Source of the DNA: Gallionellaceae bacterium
Lineage (GTDB): Bacteria > Pseudomonadota > Gammaproteobacteria > Burkholderiales > Gallionellaceae
Assembly: GCA_006218055.1 (NCBI GenBank)
Contig: VBWD01000002.1
Location: 62,001 to 126,000, forward strand
Reading direction: 5' to 3'
DNA: 64,000 bases
This document shows positions 30,206 to 40,972 of the stretch, one piece after another (position 1 is the first letter of the stretch; each line of letters opens with the position of its first letter). The notes under the pieces are model-generated. The model did not search any database. It was not told where the DNA came from and saw only the letters and a program-made list of their open reading frames with translations. The position numbers and the translations under genes are program-made.

Positions 30206-31521
30206 TGACCAAATCCAATATGCGCCACCTGCTTTTCTTCGTACTGCTCTGCGCCAGCATCGTTGGTATCTATCAGCTTGCCGCACGTTTCCCTGCACAG
30301 TGGGATGCCACACAGAACGCGCTGAACAGTTTGGAGCCGGGCAGTGCCGATGTGCTGAAGCAACTGGAGGGCCCGCTCAACATCACCGTGTATGTCACTG
30401 AACAAGATGCCAAGCAAGGCGACGTACGCAAACTGGTGCGCGAATTCATCGCGCTCTACCAACGCTACAAATCGGATATCAATCTCACCTTCGTCGACCC
30501 AGTGAAAGAACCGGAAGCCACTCGCAAGTCCGGCATCCAAGGCAACGGCGAGATGGTGGTGGAATTCGCAGGACGCAAAGAACACATCACCACGCTCAAC
30601 GAACAGACGCTGACCAGCGCCCTGCTACGTTTGGCGCATGGCAAAGAGCAGATGTTGATGTACGTAAGCGGCCACGGCGAACGCAAGCTAGATGGCACTG
30701 CCAACCATGACCTCGGCGAGTTCGGTCGTCGTTTGGAGCAGAACGGCTACCGTATCGCATCGCTCAACCTCACCATCGCACAAGACGTACCAGACAACGT
30801 CGGCGTGCTAGTCATCACCCAACCGCAGACGAAGCTGTTCCCCGGTGAGACTACCAAGTTGCTGCGTCATATCGAACGCGGCGGCAATGTGTTGTGGTTG
30901 CTGGATGCCGAGCCTTTACGCGGGCTTGAGCCTATCGCAGAAAAGATGGACATCGTGCTCACACCCGGTGTCGTGCTCGACCCAGCCGCCCAACAGATGA
31001 ACGCGCCAGCCGATTGGACTTTGGGAACGGGCTACGCACCGCACGCCATCACGCAGAACTTCGATCTCATCACCGTGTTCCCTTACGCACGCGCACTGGG
31101 TACGGAAGATGAATCGACATGGGAACGCCACATCTTGGTCGAGGGGGCGATGAACGGCTGGGTGAGCACGACCGGTGCGGCCCGCTTCGATAAGAAACGC
31201 GACATCCCCGGGCCAGTGAGCCTCGCCCTTGCATTGCAGCGCAACGTGGGGGAACGCGAGCAACGTATCGTCGTTGTGGGCAGTGGCAGCTTCCTCTCCA
31301 ATGCCTACTCGGGCAACGGCGGCAATCTCGATCTCGGCATGAACATGATGAACTGGCTAGCAGGTGAAGAACGACTCATCACCCTCGCCCCGCACACCGC
31401 AAAAGATGGCGCACTCACTTTAAGCAAGCGTGAACTCACCGTATTGAGTAGCACTCTGCTGATCGTGATCCCACTACTTCTCATCGCCATGGGTGGCTGG
31501 CTGTGGTGGCGCAGAAGATAA
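30202..31521 (+). CDS. GldG-like ABC-type auxiliary transport protein
   Basis: N- and C-terminal TM; LLMYVSGHGERKLDGTANHDLGEFGRRLEQNGYRIASLNL; operon context. Confidence 0.8.
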   Translation: MMTKSNMRHLLFFVLLCASIVGIYQLAARFPAQWDATQNALNSLEPGSADVLKQLEGPLNITVYVTEQDAKQGDVRKLVREFIALYQRYKSDINLTFVDPVKEPEATRKSGIQGNGEMVVEFAGRKEHITTLNEQTLTSALLRLAHGKEQMLMYVSGHGERKLDGTANHDLGEFGRRLEQNGYRIASLNLTIAQDVPDNVGVLVITQPQTKLFPGETTKLLRHIERGGNVLWLLDAEPLRGLEPIAEKMDIVLTPGVVLDPAAQQMNAPADWTLGTGYAPHAITQNFDLITVFPYARALGTEDESTWERHILVEGAMNGWVSTTGAARFDKKRDIPGPVSLALALQRNVGEREQRIVVVGSGSFLSNAYSGNGGNLDLGMNMMNWLAGEERLITLAPHTAKDGALTLSKRELTVLSSTLLIVIPLLLIAMGGWLWWRRR

Positions 31522-32397
31522 ATGCCTGAACTCCCCGAAGTAGAGACCACGCTGCGCGGCATCGCGCCGCATCTGCAAGGCGAAGTCGTCAGCGACATCA
31601 TCATCCGCAACGCCAGCCTGCGTTGGCCTATCCCCAAAGACTTGTCCAAGCTGTTACGTGGACACACCGTGCGCAGCTTGCATCGCCGTGCCAAATACAT
31701 CCTCGTCGCCTTCGATCACGGCACGCTCATCCTGCACCTCGGCATGAGCGGCAGCCTGCGTATCCTGCCGCACGGCACACCGCCCGAGAAACACGACCAC
31801 TTCGATCTAGTCTTAGGCAATAGCGAGTTGATGCGCCTGCGTGATCCGCGTCGTTTCGGTGCTGTGTTGTGGCATGAGGGAGATGTTGCGGAACATGCCC
31901 TGCTATCTCACCTCGGCCCAGAACCACTCACGCCAGACTTACTCCTTCCCCCTCGCAGGGGGAAGGTTGGGATGGGGGTAGAGTCGAGGAATACCAACGT
32001 TTCTACCCCCTCCCTAGCCCTCCCCCTGCATGGGGGAGTGGATGTGGTGTTCGACACAAACTATCTCTACCAAGCCCTGCGCAAACGTAGCGCCCCGATC
32101 AAGCTCGCCATCATGGATAGTCAGTTGGTGGTCGGTGTAGGCAACATCTACGCCAACGAGGCACTGTTCCGCGCAGGGATCAAACCGCAACTCGCCGCGA
32201 ACAAAGTGAGCCGAGCACGTTGCGAACGTCTGGTTCAAACCATCAAGGAAGTATTACGCGAGGCGATCGAACAAGGCGGCAGTAGCTTGCGTGACTTCAT
32301 CCACAGCGATGGGTCGAGCGGCTATTTCCAACAACACTATTTTGTCTACGGCAGAAAAGACGAAGCGTGCAAACACTGCCCGCAGTGCCAGAAATAA
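31522..32397 (+). CDS. mutM: Formamidopyrimidine-DNA glycosylase (with in-frame repeat insertion)
   Basis: MPELPEVETTLRGIAPHL; MDSQLVVGVGNIYANEALF; C-terminal zinc finger CKHCPQCQK. Confidence 0.95.
   Translation: MPELPEVETTLRGIAPHLQGEVVSDIIIRNASLRWPIPKDLSKLLRGHTVRSLHRRAKYILVAFDHGTLILHLGMSGSLRILPHGTPPEKHDHFDLVLGNSELMRLRDPRRFGAVLWHEGDVAEHALLSHLGPEPLTPDLLLPPRRGKVGMGVESRNTNVSTPSLALPLHGGVDVVFDTNYLYQALRKRSAPIKLAIMDSQLVVGVGNIYANEALFRAGIKPQLAANKVSRARCERLVQTIKEVLREAIEQGGSSLRDFIHSDGSSGYFQQHYFVYGRKDEACKHCPQCQK
31943..32040. repeat. CCTTCCCCCTCGCAGGGGGAAGG-type repeat inside mutM
   Basis: ccttccccctcgcagggggaaggttgggatgggggta...taccccctccctagccctccccctgcatgggggag. Confidence 0.8.
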
Positions 32398-32400
32398 AGG

Positions 32401-33000
32401 TCACTTGTACTTGCGCACCAAGCCCACCAGTATCCCGAATATCTCCAACGTACCTTGCGGATGGATCACGGGGTAATCTGGATTCTCAGGACGCAAGACG
32501 AACTTGCCACCTTCCTTGCCCAAGGTCTTCAGGGTGAAATCGCCATCCACGATAGCGACCACGATGTCGCCCACGTTGGCTAGGTTGCGCTTCTCCACCA
32601 CCGCCAGATCTCCGTCATGGATGCCCGCACCGATCATCGAATCCCCCTTCACCGGGATCAAGGTGGTCTTGGAAGGCGTATCGATGAGCATGTCATCGAT
32701 GACGTGATAGTCACCATGTGACGAACCCACCATGACTGGCATACCCGCTGGCACCGAGGCATCCGCCACGTGCCGCGCGAAGAAGTTGCTGGTCGGTATC
32801 CACATACCATCCGGCGTACGCTCGACGAATCCTGCTTTTTCCAGACGATCGAGAATCGCCTTCACCCATGACTTGGATGCGATGCCGAACACATCACACA
32901 ACGAAGCATAGGAAGGGATGCTCTTCCAGTCGGCGTAATAGTCTTGCAGCTTGGAGAGATACTCGGCATCTCGCGTATTGGATGGATTGGAATCGGTCAT
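32401..33000 (-). CDS. LexA-like S24-family repressor
   Basis: Winged-HTH N-terminus; cleavage-like PAG-MP; catalytic GDSMIGAGIHDGD and Lys in DGDFTLKTLG. Confidence 0.88.
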   Translation of the reverse strand: MTDSNPSNTRDAEYLSKLQDYYADWKSIPSYASLCDVFGIASKSWVKAILDRLEKAGFVERTPDGMWIPTSNFFARHVADASVPAGMPVMVGSSHGDYHVIDDMLIDTPSKTTLIPVKGDSMIGAGIHDGDLAVVEKRNLANVGDIVVAIVDGDFTLKTLGKEGGKFVLRPENPDYPVIHPQGTLEIFGILVGLVRKYK

Positions 33001-33015
33001 GGCGACACCTTTAAC

Positions 33016-33054
33016 AGAACGAACGTGCTGAGCATCGTAAAGAACGGACGTTCT
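33016..33054 (-). promoter_or_regulatory. Two LexA-box-like palindromes upstream of the LexA-like gene
   Basis: AGAACGAACGTGCT (33016..33029) and perfect AGAACGGACGTTCT (33041..33054). Confidence 0.65.
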
Positions 33055-33065
33055 GATGTCAAATA

Positions 33066-33344
33066 CTATGTGACGCTTAACTTGCCTTGCGACAGTCTTC
33101 TCTTTTCCTGAGGCAGTAGGTCAGCAACTAGATCTCCCATGCTGACACCTAACGCGAAAGCAATACTCTCAATATTGCAAATTGAAATATTTCGCTCACC
33201 ACGTTCAACCGAACTAATGTAATTCGGATGAAGCCCAGCGGCCTCCGCAACCTTCTCTTGGGTAAGTTTTCTTTCAAGTCGAATGCGGCGCATATTCGCC
33301 GCAAACAACTGCTGCGCTCTATGCTTTTGAGTTGGGTTCTGCAT
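33066..33344 (-). CDS. XRE-family transcriptional regulator
   Basis: MRRIRLERKLTQEKVAEAAGLHPNYISSVERGERNISICNIESIAFALGVSMGDL; start placed at MQNPTQ. Confidence 0.88.
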   Translation of the reverse strand: MQNPTQKHRAQQLFAANMRRIRLERKLTQEKVAEAAGLHPNYISSVERGERNISICNIESIAFALGVSMGDLVADLLPQEKRRLSQGKLSVT

Positions 33345-33380
33345 GTCGGGAGTTTTTCCGATTGCACAATCCAAAACAAC

Positions 33381-33438
33381 ACACTTTGAGTTTGGTTTGC
33401 TATCCAGTAAACTCGCGCCCCAACCAAACTCAAAGTGT
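33381..33438. promoter_or_regulatory. 17-bp perfect inverted repeat in the XRE/methyltransferase divergent region
   Basis: ACACTTTGAGTTTGGTT (33381..33397) and AACCAAACTCAAAGTGT (33422..33438), 24-nt spacer. Confidence 0.7.
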
Positions 33439-33450
33439 TAAATATAAATT

Positions 33451-34191
33451 ATGGGACTCAGCACATCATCCATTCACGACGCAGCAGTCCGTATGGTTTC
33501 CAAGCTACATTCAGAGTTTCCTTGTGAACATTTGGATATTGGCGCCGGGCACGGCGAGTTGATTGAGTTAATGCGGACTAAATTTGAACTTCAATCATCA
33601 GCATGCGACTACACGGATAGCCTGATGAAGCTATCCAATGTCAGCGTAAAAATCGCAGACCTGAGCAATGAAAGATTACCCTTCCCAGATGAATCATTTG
33701 ACCTAGTGACCTGCACTGAGGTCATCGAACACCTTGAGCATTACCGTAGCACGTTGAGAGACATACACCGCGTACTAAAGCCGAATGGAACATTGGTTTT
33801 AACTACCCCCAACATTTTGAATCTTAAATCGCGAATTCGCTTTTTGATTTTTGGCTTCTACAACTTATTTGGCCCACTGCATGTAAGCGAAAGCGAACTA
33901 CATACAACTGGCGGCCACATCAATCCAGTTTCGTATTTCTTTCTGTCCCATTCGTTACTTGATGCTGGATTTAAAAACATTGAGGTATCTATAGATAAGA
34001 AGCAGGGCTCATCGTTGGTGTGGCTGCTGCCGCTTTGGATTCCCATTCAATTATTTTCCAAACTCACTTTGCGCAAAGAGAAGCGTAAGTACAAGACAGT
34101 TGATGAACACAATGAGGGATTTGTTCTGCAAATGAACAGTCTCGATATTTTGCTCGGAAGAACAATCGTAGTGGGATGCAAGCGCGCATAG
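33451..34191 (+). CDS. Class I SAM-dependent methyltransferase
   Basis: LDIGAGHGELIELM; FPDESFDLVTCTEVIEHLEHYRSTLRDIHRVLKPNGTLVLTTPN. Confidence 0.88.
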   Translation: MGLSTSSIHDAAVRMVSKLHSEFPCEHLDIGAGHGELIELMRTKFELQSSACDYTDSLMKLSNVSVKIADLSNERLPFPDESFDLVTCTEVIEHLEHYRSTLRDIHRVLKPNGTLVLTTPNILNLKSRIRFLIFGFYNLFGPLHVSESELHTTGGHINPVSYFFLSHSLLDAGFKNIEVSIDKKQGSSLVWLLPLWIPIQLFSKLTLRKEKRKYKTVDEHNEGFVLQMNSLDILLGRTIVVGCKRA

Positions 34192-34241
34192 GAACAATAG
34201 GAGACGCTTCTTAGAGGACATAGGAAGTCGTCCTATGCAAC

Positions 34242-34272
34242 AAAAAGCCCGCCAAACTCTGGCGGGCTTTTT
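34242..34272. terminator. Bidirectional rho-independent terminator
   Basis: AAAAAGCCCGCCaaactctGGCGGGCTTTTT between convergent genes. Confidence 0.9.
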
Positions 34273-34289
34273 GTTGAGTGGCGTTTAGC

Positions 34290-35563
<1,274 letters not shown>

Positions 35564-35571
<8 letters not shown>

Positions 35572-36880
35572 TTTTCTTCTCCGACTCAGGCGCTCCAACG
35601 ATGATGGTTGCCATCGCATTAGGATCGATACGTCGCTTGAAGGCGTCGTGTATCTGTTTGGTGGTGACGGCATCGACTTGCTGGGTGAAGTCATCCAGAT
35701 AGGTCAGCGGCATGTGGTAGAAACCGATGACACTGAGGTAGTCCAATATCTTTCTGTTGCTATCGATGCGTAGCGGGAAGCCACCGATGATATTGTCCTT
35801 GGCCGCTTGCAACTCTTTCTCGGTCACGCCCTTCGCCACGAAAGTATCCAAGGTCTGGCGCACCACCTTCAACGCTTCATCTGCTTGTTCTTTCTTGGTC
35901 TGCAAACCGATCTGGAACGCGCCCGGCTGCTGCATCGGCATGAAGTAGCTATAGACGCTGTAAGCCATACCACGCTTCTCGCGCACCTCGTTCATCAAGC
36001 GCGACACAAATCCACCGCCCCCCAAGATGTAGTTACCGACGTACAGTGGAAAGTAGTCCGCATCGTTGCGTGCGATACCCGGGGTGCCGATGAGGATGTG
36101 GCTCTGGCTGGCAGGATGGGCGATGCGTTGTTCACTCGCCGCGATCTTGGCGGCGACCGCTGGCAAGGTGGTGGACGAACCGCCTTGCGGCAGATTGGCG
36201 GTAAGTTGCTGTGCGATGGCTTCCGCTTGCTTCCGAGTCACGTCGCCCATCAAGGCGACGACCGCGTTCTTGGCGTTGTAATGCGCACGGTAGAAAGCTT
36301 CCAGATCGGCACGATTTATCTTTTCGACATCCGCCACTTCAGTCTGCCAACCGTAAGGATGGTTGCCGAACACGGCTTTGCCGAACGCTTTTTCGGACAG
36401 ATGCTCGGGCTTGGTCTCCGCTTCTTTCAAACCCGCGATAAGGCTGGCCTTGTTGCGCACCAGCACGGCTTCAGGGAAAACGGGTTGCTGCAACACGCGC
36501 GCGACGATGTCGAGCGCAGCATCACGTTCTGCCGCACTGCTTAAAGTACGCAAGGAGATAGATGCTCTATCCGCATCGAAACTGCCACCCAACTGCGCGC
36601 CGATGTCCGCCATCTTGCGTGAGATGTCGTCTTCACTCAGCCCTTGAGCACCCGCATCGAGCAGGCCATGCGTCATACCTGCCACACCGATTTTGTCGAC
36701 TGCGTCGTAGGCATCGCCAGCGGCAAAATTCACTGCCACATCAAGCATCGGCAAGTCGTGATCTTCCACAAAATAGACTTGTGCGCCGCTGGGAGCTTGC
36801 CAGTGCTGGATCTTGGGCGTGGCGTAGGCGCTGCTCGCCACGCAGCATAGCGCGAGGACTGCGATCAACTTAGTGCGCAT
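35564..36880 (-). CDS. M16 family peptidase-like protein
   Basis: M16 fold (VEDHDLPMLDVAVNFAAGDAYD; GGGGFVSRLMNEVREKRGMAYSVYSYF); lacks the HxxEH of its neighbour. Confidence 0.92.
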
Positions 36881-38222
36881 GTGTGCCTCCCTTTGCCTGC
36901 TTGTTCTTTTCGGTTAGCGGTTGCGGGTCGAGCACCGCCACGGTCAGATGGTCATCCACCAACATCTCACGCGCCACGTCTTGTACTTGTTGCGTCGTAA
37001 CCGCTTGCAATTTCTTCAACATGACGGGGATCGCTTGATGACCAAGGCCGATGCTTTCCATCTGGCCGATCTGCATCGCCTGGTAGAACACCGAATCCAA
37101 TTTATAGACTTCGGATGCGGTGACTTGAGCGCGCACGCGCTTCAACTCTTCCTCACTCACCCCGTCACGCACCACGGCTTGCAACTGCTCGCGGATAGCC
37201 GTTTCCAATTCCGCAATGGTCTTGCCGGAAGCAGGCGTACCTTCGATGGTGAACTGCGAAGGACCGCGCGAGGTGCTGTCGTAACCCGCACCGACGCTGA
37301 TTGCCACCTGTTGGTCGCGCACCAATGCTTTGTTCAAGCGTGCGGATTCGCTTCCATCCAACACGCCTGCCAATACTGACAAGGCGTAAGGTTTCCAATC
37401 CTTCTCCACATCGTGCATGGTTGGCGCGTGATATGCCATGATGAAGTAAGGCAGCTCTGCTGGTGCTTTGACGACGATACGCTTTATACCCAGCTGTGGC
37501 TGCTCACCCATCTCTTTACGTTTCGGCAACTTCGCTTTGGGTATCTTGCCGTAATGCTTTTGCGCTAGTGCGAACACCTCGGATGCCTTCACATCCCCTG
37601 CGATGACCAACGTGGCATTGTTGGGCGCGTACCAAGTCTTGTACCAATCCTGCGCATCGAGGTAGCTCATGTTCTCCAGATCGTTCATCCAACCGATGAT
37701 GGGGTTGTGATACGGATGCTCTTGATACGCCGTCGCCATCAGACGTTCGCCCACGAGTGAGTGCGCATCGTCATCAGTGCGCCAACGACGCTCTTCCATC
37801 ACCACCTTGATCTCTTTGCTGAATTCTTTCTCACTCAGCACGAGGTTGTGCATGCGGTCAGCTTCCAACTGCATCGCCAGCGGCAGTTTGGATTTATGCA
37901 GTTGTTGGAAATAAGCGGTGTAGTCGTAGCTGGTGAAGGCGTTCTCGCGTCCGCCCGCAGCAGCGATGCGACGGGAAAAGTCTCCTACCGGAACGGACTT
38001 GGTGCCCTTGAACATCATGTGTTCCAGCACGTGTGCGACACCTGTCGTGCCGGTCTTCTCGTCCATGCTGCCCGCGCGATACCAGATCTGCTGCACGACG
38101 GTCGGCGCGCGATGGTCTTCTTTCACGATGACCTTCAAGCCGTTGGAGAGTGTCTTCTCGAACACTTCTGCCTGCGCCAGTCCCGCCCACAAGACACAGC
38201 CTAAAATCCAATAAAATCTCAT
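36870..38222 (-). CDS. M16 family zinc protease
   Basis: GVAHVLEHMMFKGT (HxxEH); signal peptide; overlaps the downstream M16 gene. Confidence 0.94.
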   Translation of the reverse strand: MRFYWILGCVLWAGLAQAEVFEKTLSNGLKVIVKEDHRAPTVVQQIWYRAGSMDEKTGTTGVAHVLEHMMFKGTKSVPVGDFSRRIAAAGGRENAFTSYDYTAYFQQLHKSKLPLAMQLEADRMHNLVLSEKEFSKEIKVVMEERRWRTDDDAHSLVGERLMATAYQEHPYHNPIIGWMNDLENMSYLDAQDWYKTWYAPNNATLVIAGDVKASEVFALAQKHYGKIPKAKLPKRKEMGEQPQLGIKRIVVKAPAELPYFIMAYHAPTMHDVEKDWKPYALSVLAGVLDGSESARLNKALVRDQQVAISVGAGYDSTSRGPSQFTIEGTPASGKTIAELETAIREQLQAVVRDGVSEEELKRVRAQVTASEVYKLDSVFYQAMQIGQMESIGLGHQAIPVMLKKLQAVTTQQVQDVAREMLVDDHLTVAVLDPQPLTEKNKQAKGGTHAH

Positions 38223-38279
38223 TCGATTCGTCCCTCGACGGGCATGACAAGGTCACCCCGATTGTTAATTTTCGGCCCG

Positions 38280-38323
38280 TCCCCTCACCTCAATCCTCTC
38301 CCGCAAGCGGGCGAGGAGGCGAA
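38280..38323. repeat. CTCTCCC-family repeat, intergenic (M16 peptidase / ftsY)
   Basis: tcccctcacctcaatcctctcccgcaagcgggcgaggagg. Confidence 0.6.
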
Positions 38324-38403
38324 CGAATCGCTGCGCGATTATTCTGTTTAACCGTTAAAATGCGCGCGCATTATCTGATAACTATTAAACATTGCCTAAC
38401 CCC

Positions 38404-39357
38404 ATGTTCAGCTTCCTGAAAAAGAATACGACAGCAACCGATGCCACTAGAACCAGCTGGGTCTCTCGACTGACCGCAGGACTGGCGCGTACGGGTGGAC
38501 AGTTGGCGAGCTTGTTCGTTGCGGGTGGCAAGATCGACGATGAACTCTACGAAGAGTTGGAGACTATCCTCATCACCGCCGATGTGGGTATGGATGCGAC
38601 ACGCACGCTGCTGGCGGATGTACGCCGCCAAGTAAAGGAACAACACCTGACCGAGGCCAGCCAACTGAAAGAGGCGCTGGCACATGCATTGCTAAAACTA
38701 TTGCAGCCGCTGGCGAAACCATTGGACGTCACACCACATAAACCTTTTGTCATCATGATGTGCGGGGTGAACGGTGCTGGCAAGACGACCTCTATCGGCA
38801 AGTTAGCCAAGCATTTCCAGAACCAAGGTAAATCCGTGTTGCTCGCAGCAGGCGACACCTTCCGTGCGGCCGCGCGTGAACAATTGATGGAATGGGGCAA
38901 GCGCAACGATGTGACTGTCATCGCGCAACAGAGTGGCGATGCCGCCGCCGTCATCTACGACGCCGTGCAAGCTGCCCAAGCGCGCGGCATCGATGTGGTG
39001 CTGGCTGACACAGCTGGTCGCCTCACCACTCAAGCGCATCTGATGGAAGAGATCAAGAAGGTGAAACGCGTCATCGCCAAGGTGATGCCTGAGGCACCAC
39101 ATGAAGTGCTGCTGGTGCTAGATGCCAACACGGGCCAGAACGCGCTGTCGCAAGTCAAAGCTTTTGATGAATCGCTAGGTGTGACGGGGCTGGTGCTGAC
39201 CAAGTTAGACGGCACCGCCAAAGGTGGCGTCATCGCCGCCATCGCCAAGGCTCATCCCATCCCCGTGCGCTTCATCGGCGTGGGTGAAGGACTGGATGAT
39301 CTGCGTCCCTTCGTAGCAGAAGACTTCATCTCTGCACTGCTTGGAATCAACGAATGA
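38404..39357 (+). CDS. ftsY: Signal recognition particle receptor FtsY
   Basis: MMCGVNGAGKTTSIGKLAKHFQ; VVLADTAGRLTTQAHLMEEIKKV; LTKLDGTAKGGV. Confidence 0.97.
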   Translation: MFSFLKKNTTATDATRTSWVSRLTAGLARTGGQLASLFVAGGKIDDELYEELETILITADVGMDATRTLLADVRRQVKEQHLTEASQLKEALAHALLKLLQPLAKPLDVTPHKPFVIMMCGVNGAGKTTSIGKLAKHFQNQGKSVLLAAGDTFRAAAREQLMEWGKRNDVTVIAQQSGDAAAVIYDAVQAAQARGIDVVLADTAGRLTTQAHLMEEIKKVKRVIAKVMPEAPHEVLLVLDANTGQNALSQVKAFDESLGVTGLVLTKLDGTAKGGVIAAIAKAHPIPVRFIGVGEGLDDLRPFVAEDFISALLGINE

Positions 39358-40004
39358 TCCAGTTCAACCAAGTCTATAAGCGCTATCCCGGCGGGCATGA
39401 AGCACTGAAAGATTTGAGCTTCGAGATCACTGAAGGCGAGATGGTTTATCTCACGGGCCACTCCGGTGCAGGCAAAAGCACCTTGCTCAAACTCATCGCC
39501 GCCATCGAGCGTCCTACCAGCGGTAGTGTGTTGGTGAAGGGGCAGAACATCCGCTCCATCAAGCGTGAAGCCATCCCCGCACTACGCCGCAACATCGGCC
39601 TCATCTTCCAAGACCACAAACTCCTGTTCGATCGTAGTGCATTTGATAACGTGATGCTGCCATTACAGATCGGCGGCTTCGATCACCGTGAATCGGCCAA
39701 GCGTGCACGTGCCGCACTGGACAAGGTCGGGCTGCTGGCGCGTGAAAAAGCCAATCCCATCTCGCTCTCAGGCGGTGAACAGCAACGCCTTTGCATCGCA
39801 CGTGCCATCGTGAATCGCCCCGCCATCCTGTTGGCCGACGAACCGACAGGCAATCTGGATAGCGACTACGCCAACGAGATCATGCACATCTTCAAATCGT
39901 TCCATCAGGTGGGTGTGACGCTGGTGATCGCTACCCATGCCGAGAACGTACTGACACAATTCCCAGCACGCGAGTTGCATCTGAAACAGGGAGCGTTGCT
40001 GTGA
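39354..40004 (+). CDS. ftsE: Cell division ATP-binding protein FtsE
   Basis: [57 protein letters not shown]. Confidence 0.97.
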   Translation: MIQFNQVYKRYPGGHEALKDLSFEITEGEMVYLTGHSGAGKSTLLKLIAAIERPTSGSVLVKGQNIRSIKREAIPALRRNIGLIFQDHKLLFDRSAFDNVMLPLQIGGFDHRESAKRARAALDKVGLLAREKANPISLSGGEQQRLCIARAIVNRPAILLADEPTGNLDSDYANEIMHIFKSFHQVGVTLVIATHAENVLTQFPARELHLKQGALL

Positions 40005-40906
40005 GTTCACTCATCGAACATCTGCGCGTGTTGCGTACCACCTTGTTGCGACTGTTGCTGACACCCAATGCGACGCTGTTGAACGTGCTCATCATCGGCA
40101 TCGCCTTGAGCCTGCCTGTGGGTGGTTACGTGATTCTGAAAAGTGTGCAGAGCCTGACCGGACAGCTCACCAGCACACCGCAGATCAGCGTGTTCATCAA
40201 AGTCGGGACGGGTACTGGCGAAGTCACTCGCATCGGCGATAAGCTGAAGCAGAACGCCAATATCGAACGTGTCGATTTCGTTCCTCGCGATGTCGCTTTC
40301 AAGAAGCTACAGCAAAGCACCGAACTCGCCGAAGTGATGGGTGACTTGTCGCAGAATCCCTTGCCCGATGCCTACATCGTCTATCCCAAAGCCACCGATG
40401 CAACGGCGATGGAATCCTTACGCGATGAGTTGAAGTCTTGGTCTCAATTCGACCATGTGCAGCTCGATTCTGCTTGGGTGCATCGGCTAGAAGCAGTTTT
40501 GGGATTCGGCAGATTAGCTGTCGCCATCTTGGCCGGATTGTTGAGCTTCGCCCTCATCGCCATCACCTTCAACACCATCCGCTTGCAGATACTGACGCGA
40601 CGCGACGAGATCGAGGTCGCCAAGCTGATCGGGGCAACCGATTCCTTCATCCGCCGCCCCTTCCTCTACTTCGGCCTTACCCAAGGACTACTTGGTGGCA
40701 TCGCCGCTTGGCTCATCGTATCTGGCAGCGTATTACTGCTAAACCATTACTTTGGTGACCTCACCTCGGTCTACGCCAGCGAATTCAGCCTACTCCCCCT
40801 ATCCCTCGCTGACAGCGTCACCCTGCTCGGTTTCTCCGCCTATCTGGGCTGGCTGGGCGCATGGTTCTCGGTGTCGCAACATCTGTGGCAGATCGAGCCA
40901 CGCTGA
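40001..40906 (+). CDS. ftsX: Cell division protein FtsX
   Basis: Permease with FtsX pattern; AITFNTIRLQILTRRDEIEVAKLIGATDSFIRRPFLYFG; follows ftsE. Confidence 0.95.
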   Translation: MSSLIEHLRVLRTTLLRLLLTPNATLLNVLIIGIALSLPVGGYVILKSVQSLTGQLTSTPQISVFIKVGTGTGEVTRIGDKLKQNANIERVDFVPRDVAFKKLQQSTELAEVMGDLSQNPLPDAYIVYPKATDATAMESLRDELKSWSQFDHVQLDSAWVHRLEAVLGFGRLAVAILAGLLSFALIAITFNTIRLQILTRRDEIEVAKLIGATDSFIRRPFLYFGLTQGLLGGIAAWLIVSGSVLLLNHYFGDLTSVYASEFSLLPLSLADSVTLLGFSAYLGWLGAWFSVSQHLWQIEPR

Positions 40907-40919
40907 ACTTTCCAGACTC

Positions 40920-40946
40920 TTGGCACTCTCAGTCGCCGAGTGCTAA
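40920..40946 (+). promoter_or_regulatory. CIRCE (HrcA operator)-like element overlapping the rpoH promoter
   Basis: TTGGCACTC-N9-GAGTGCTAA, one mismatch to TTAGCACTC-N9-GAGTGCTAA; overlaps TTGGCA-18-TAATAT; 26 bp before the rpoH ATG. Confidence 0.82.
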
Positions 40947-40972
40947 TATGAAGGCATGAGGAGGGAAAACCC

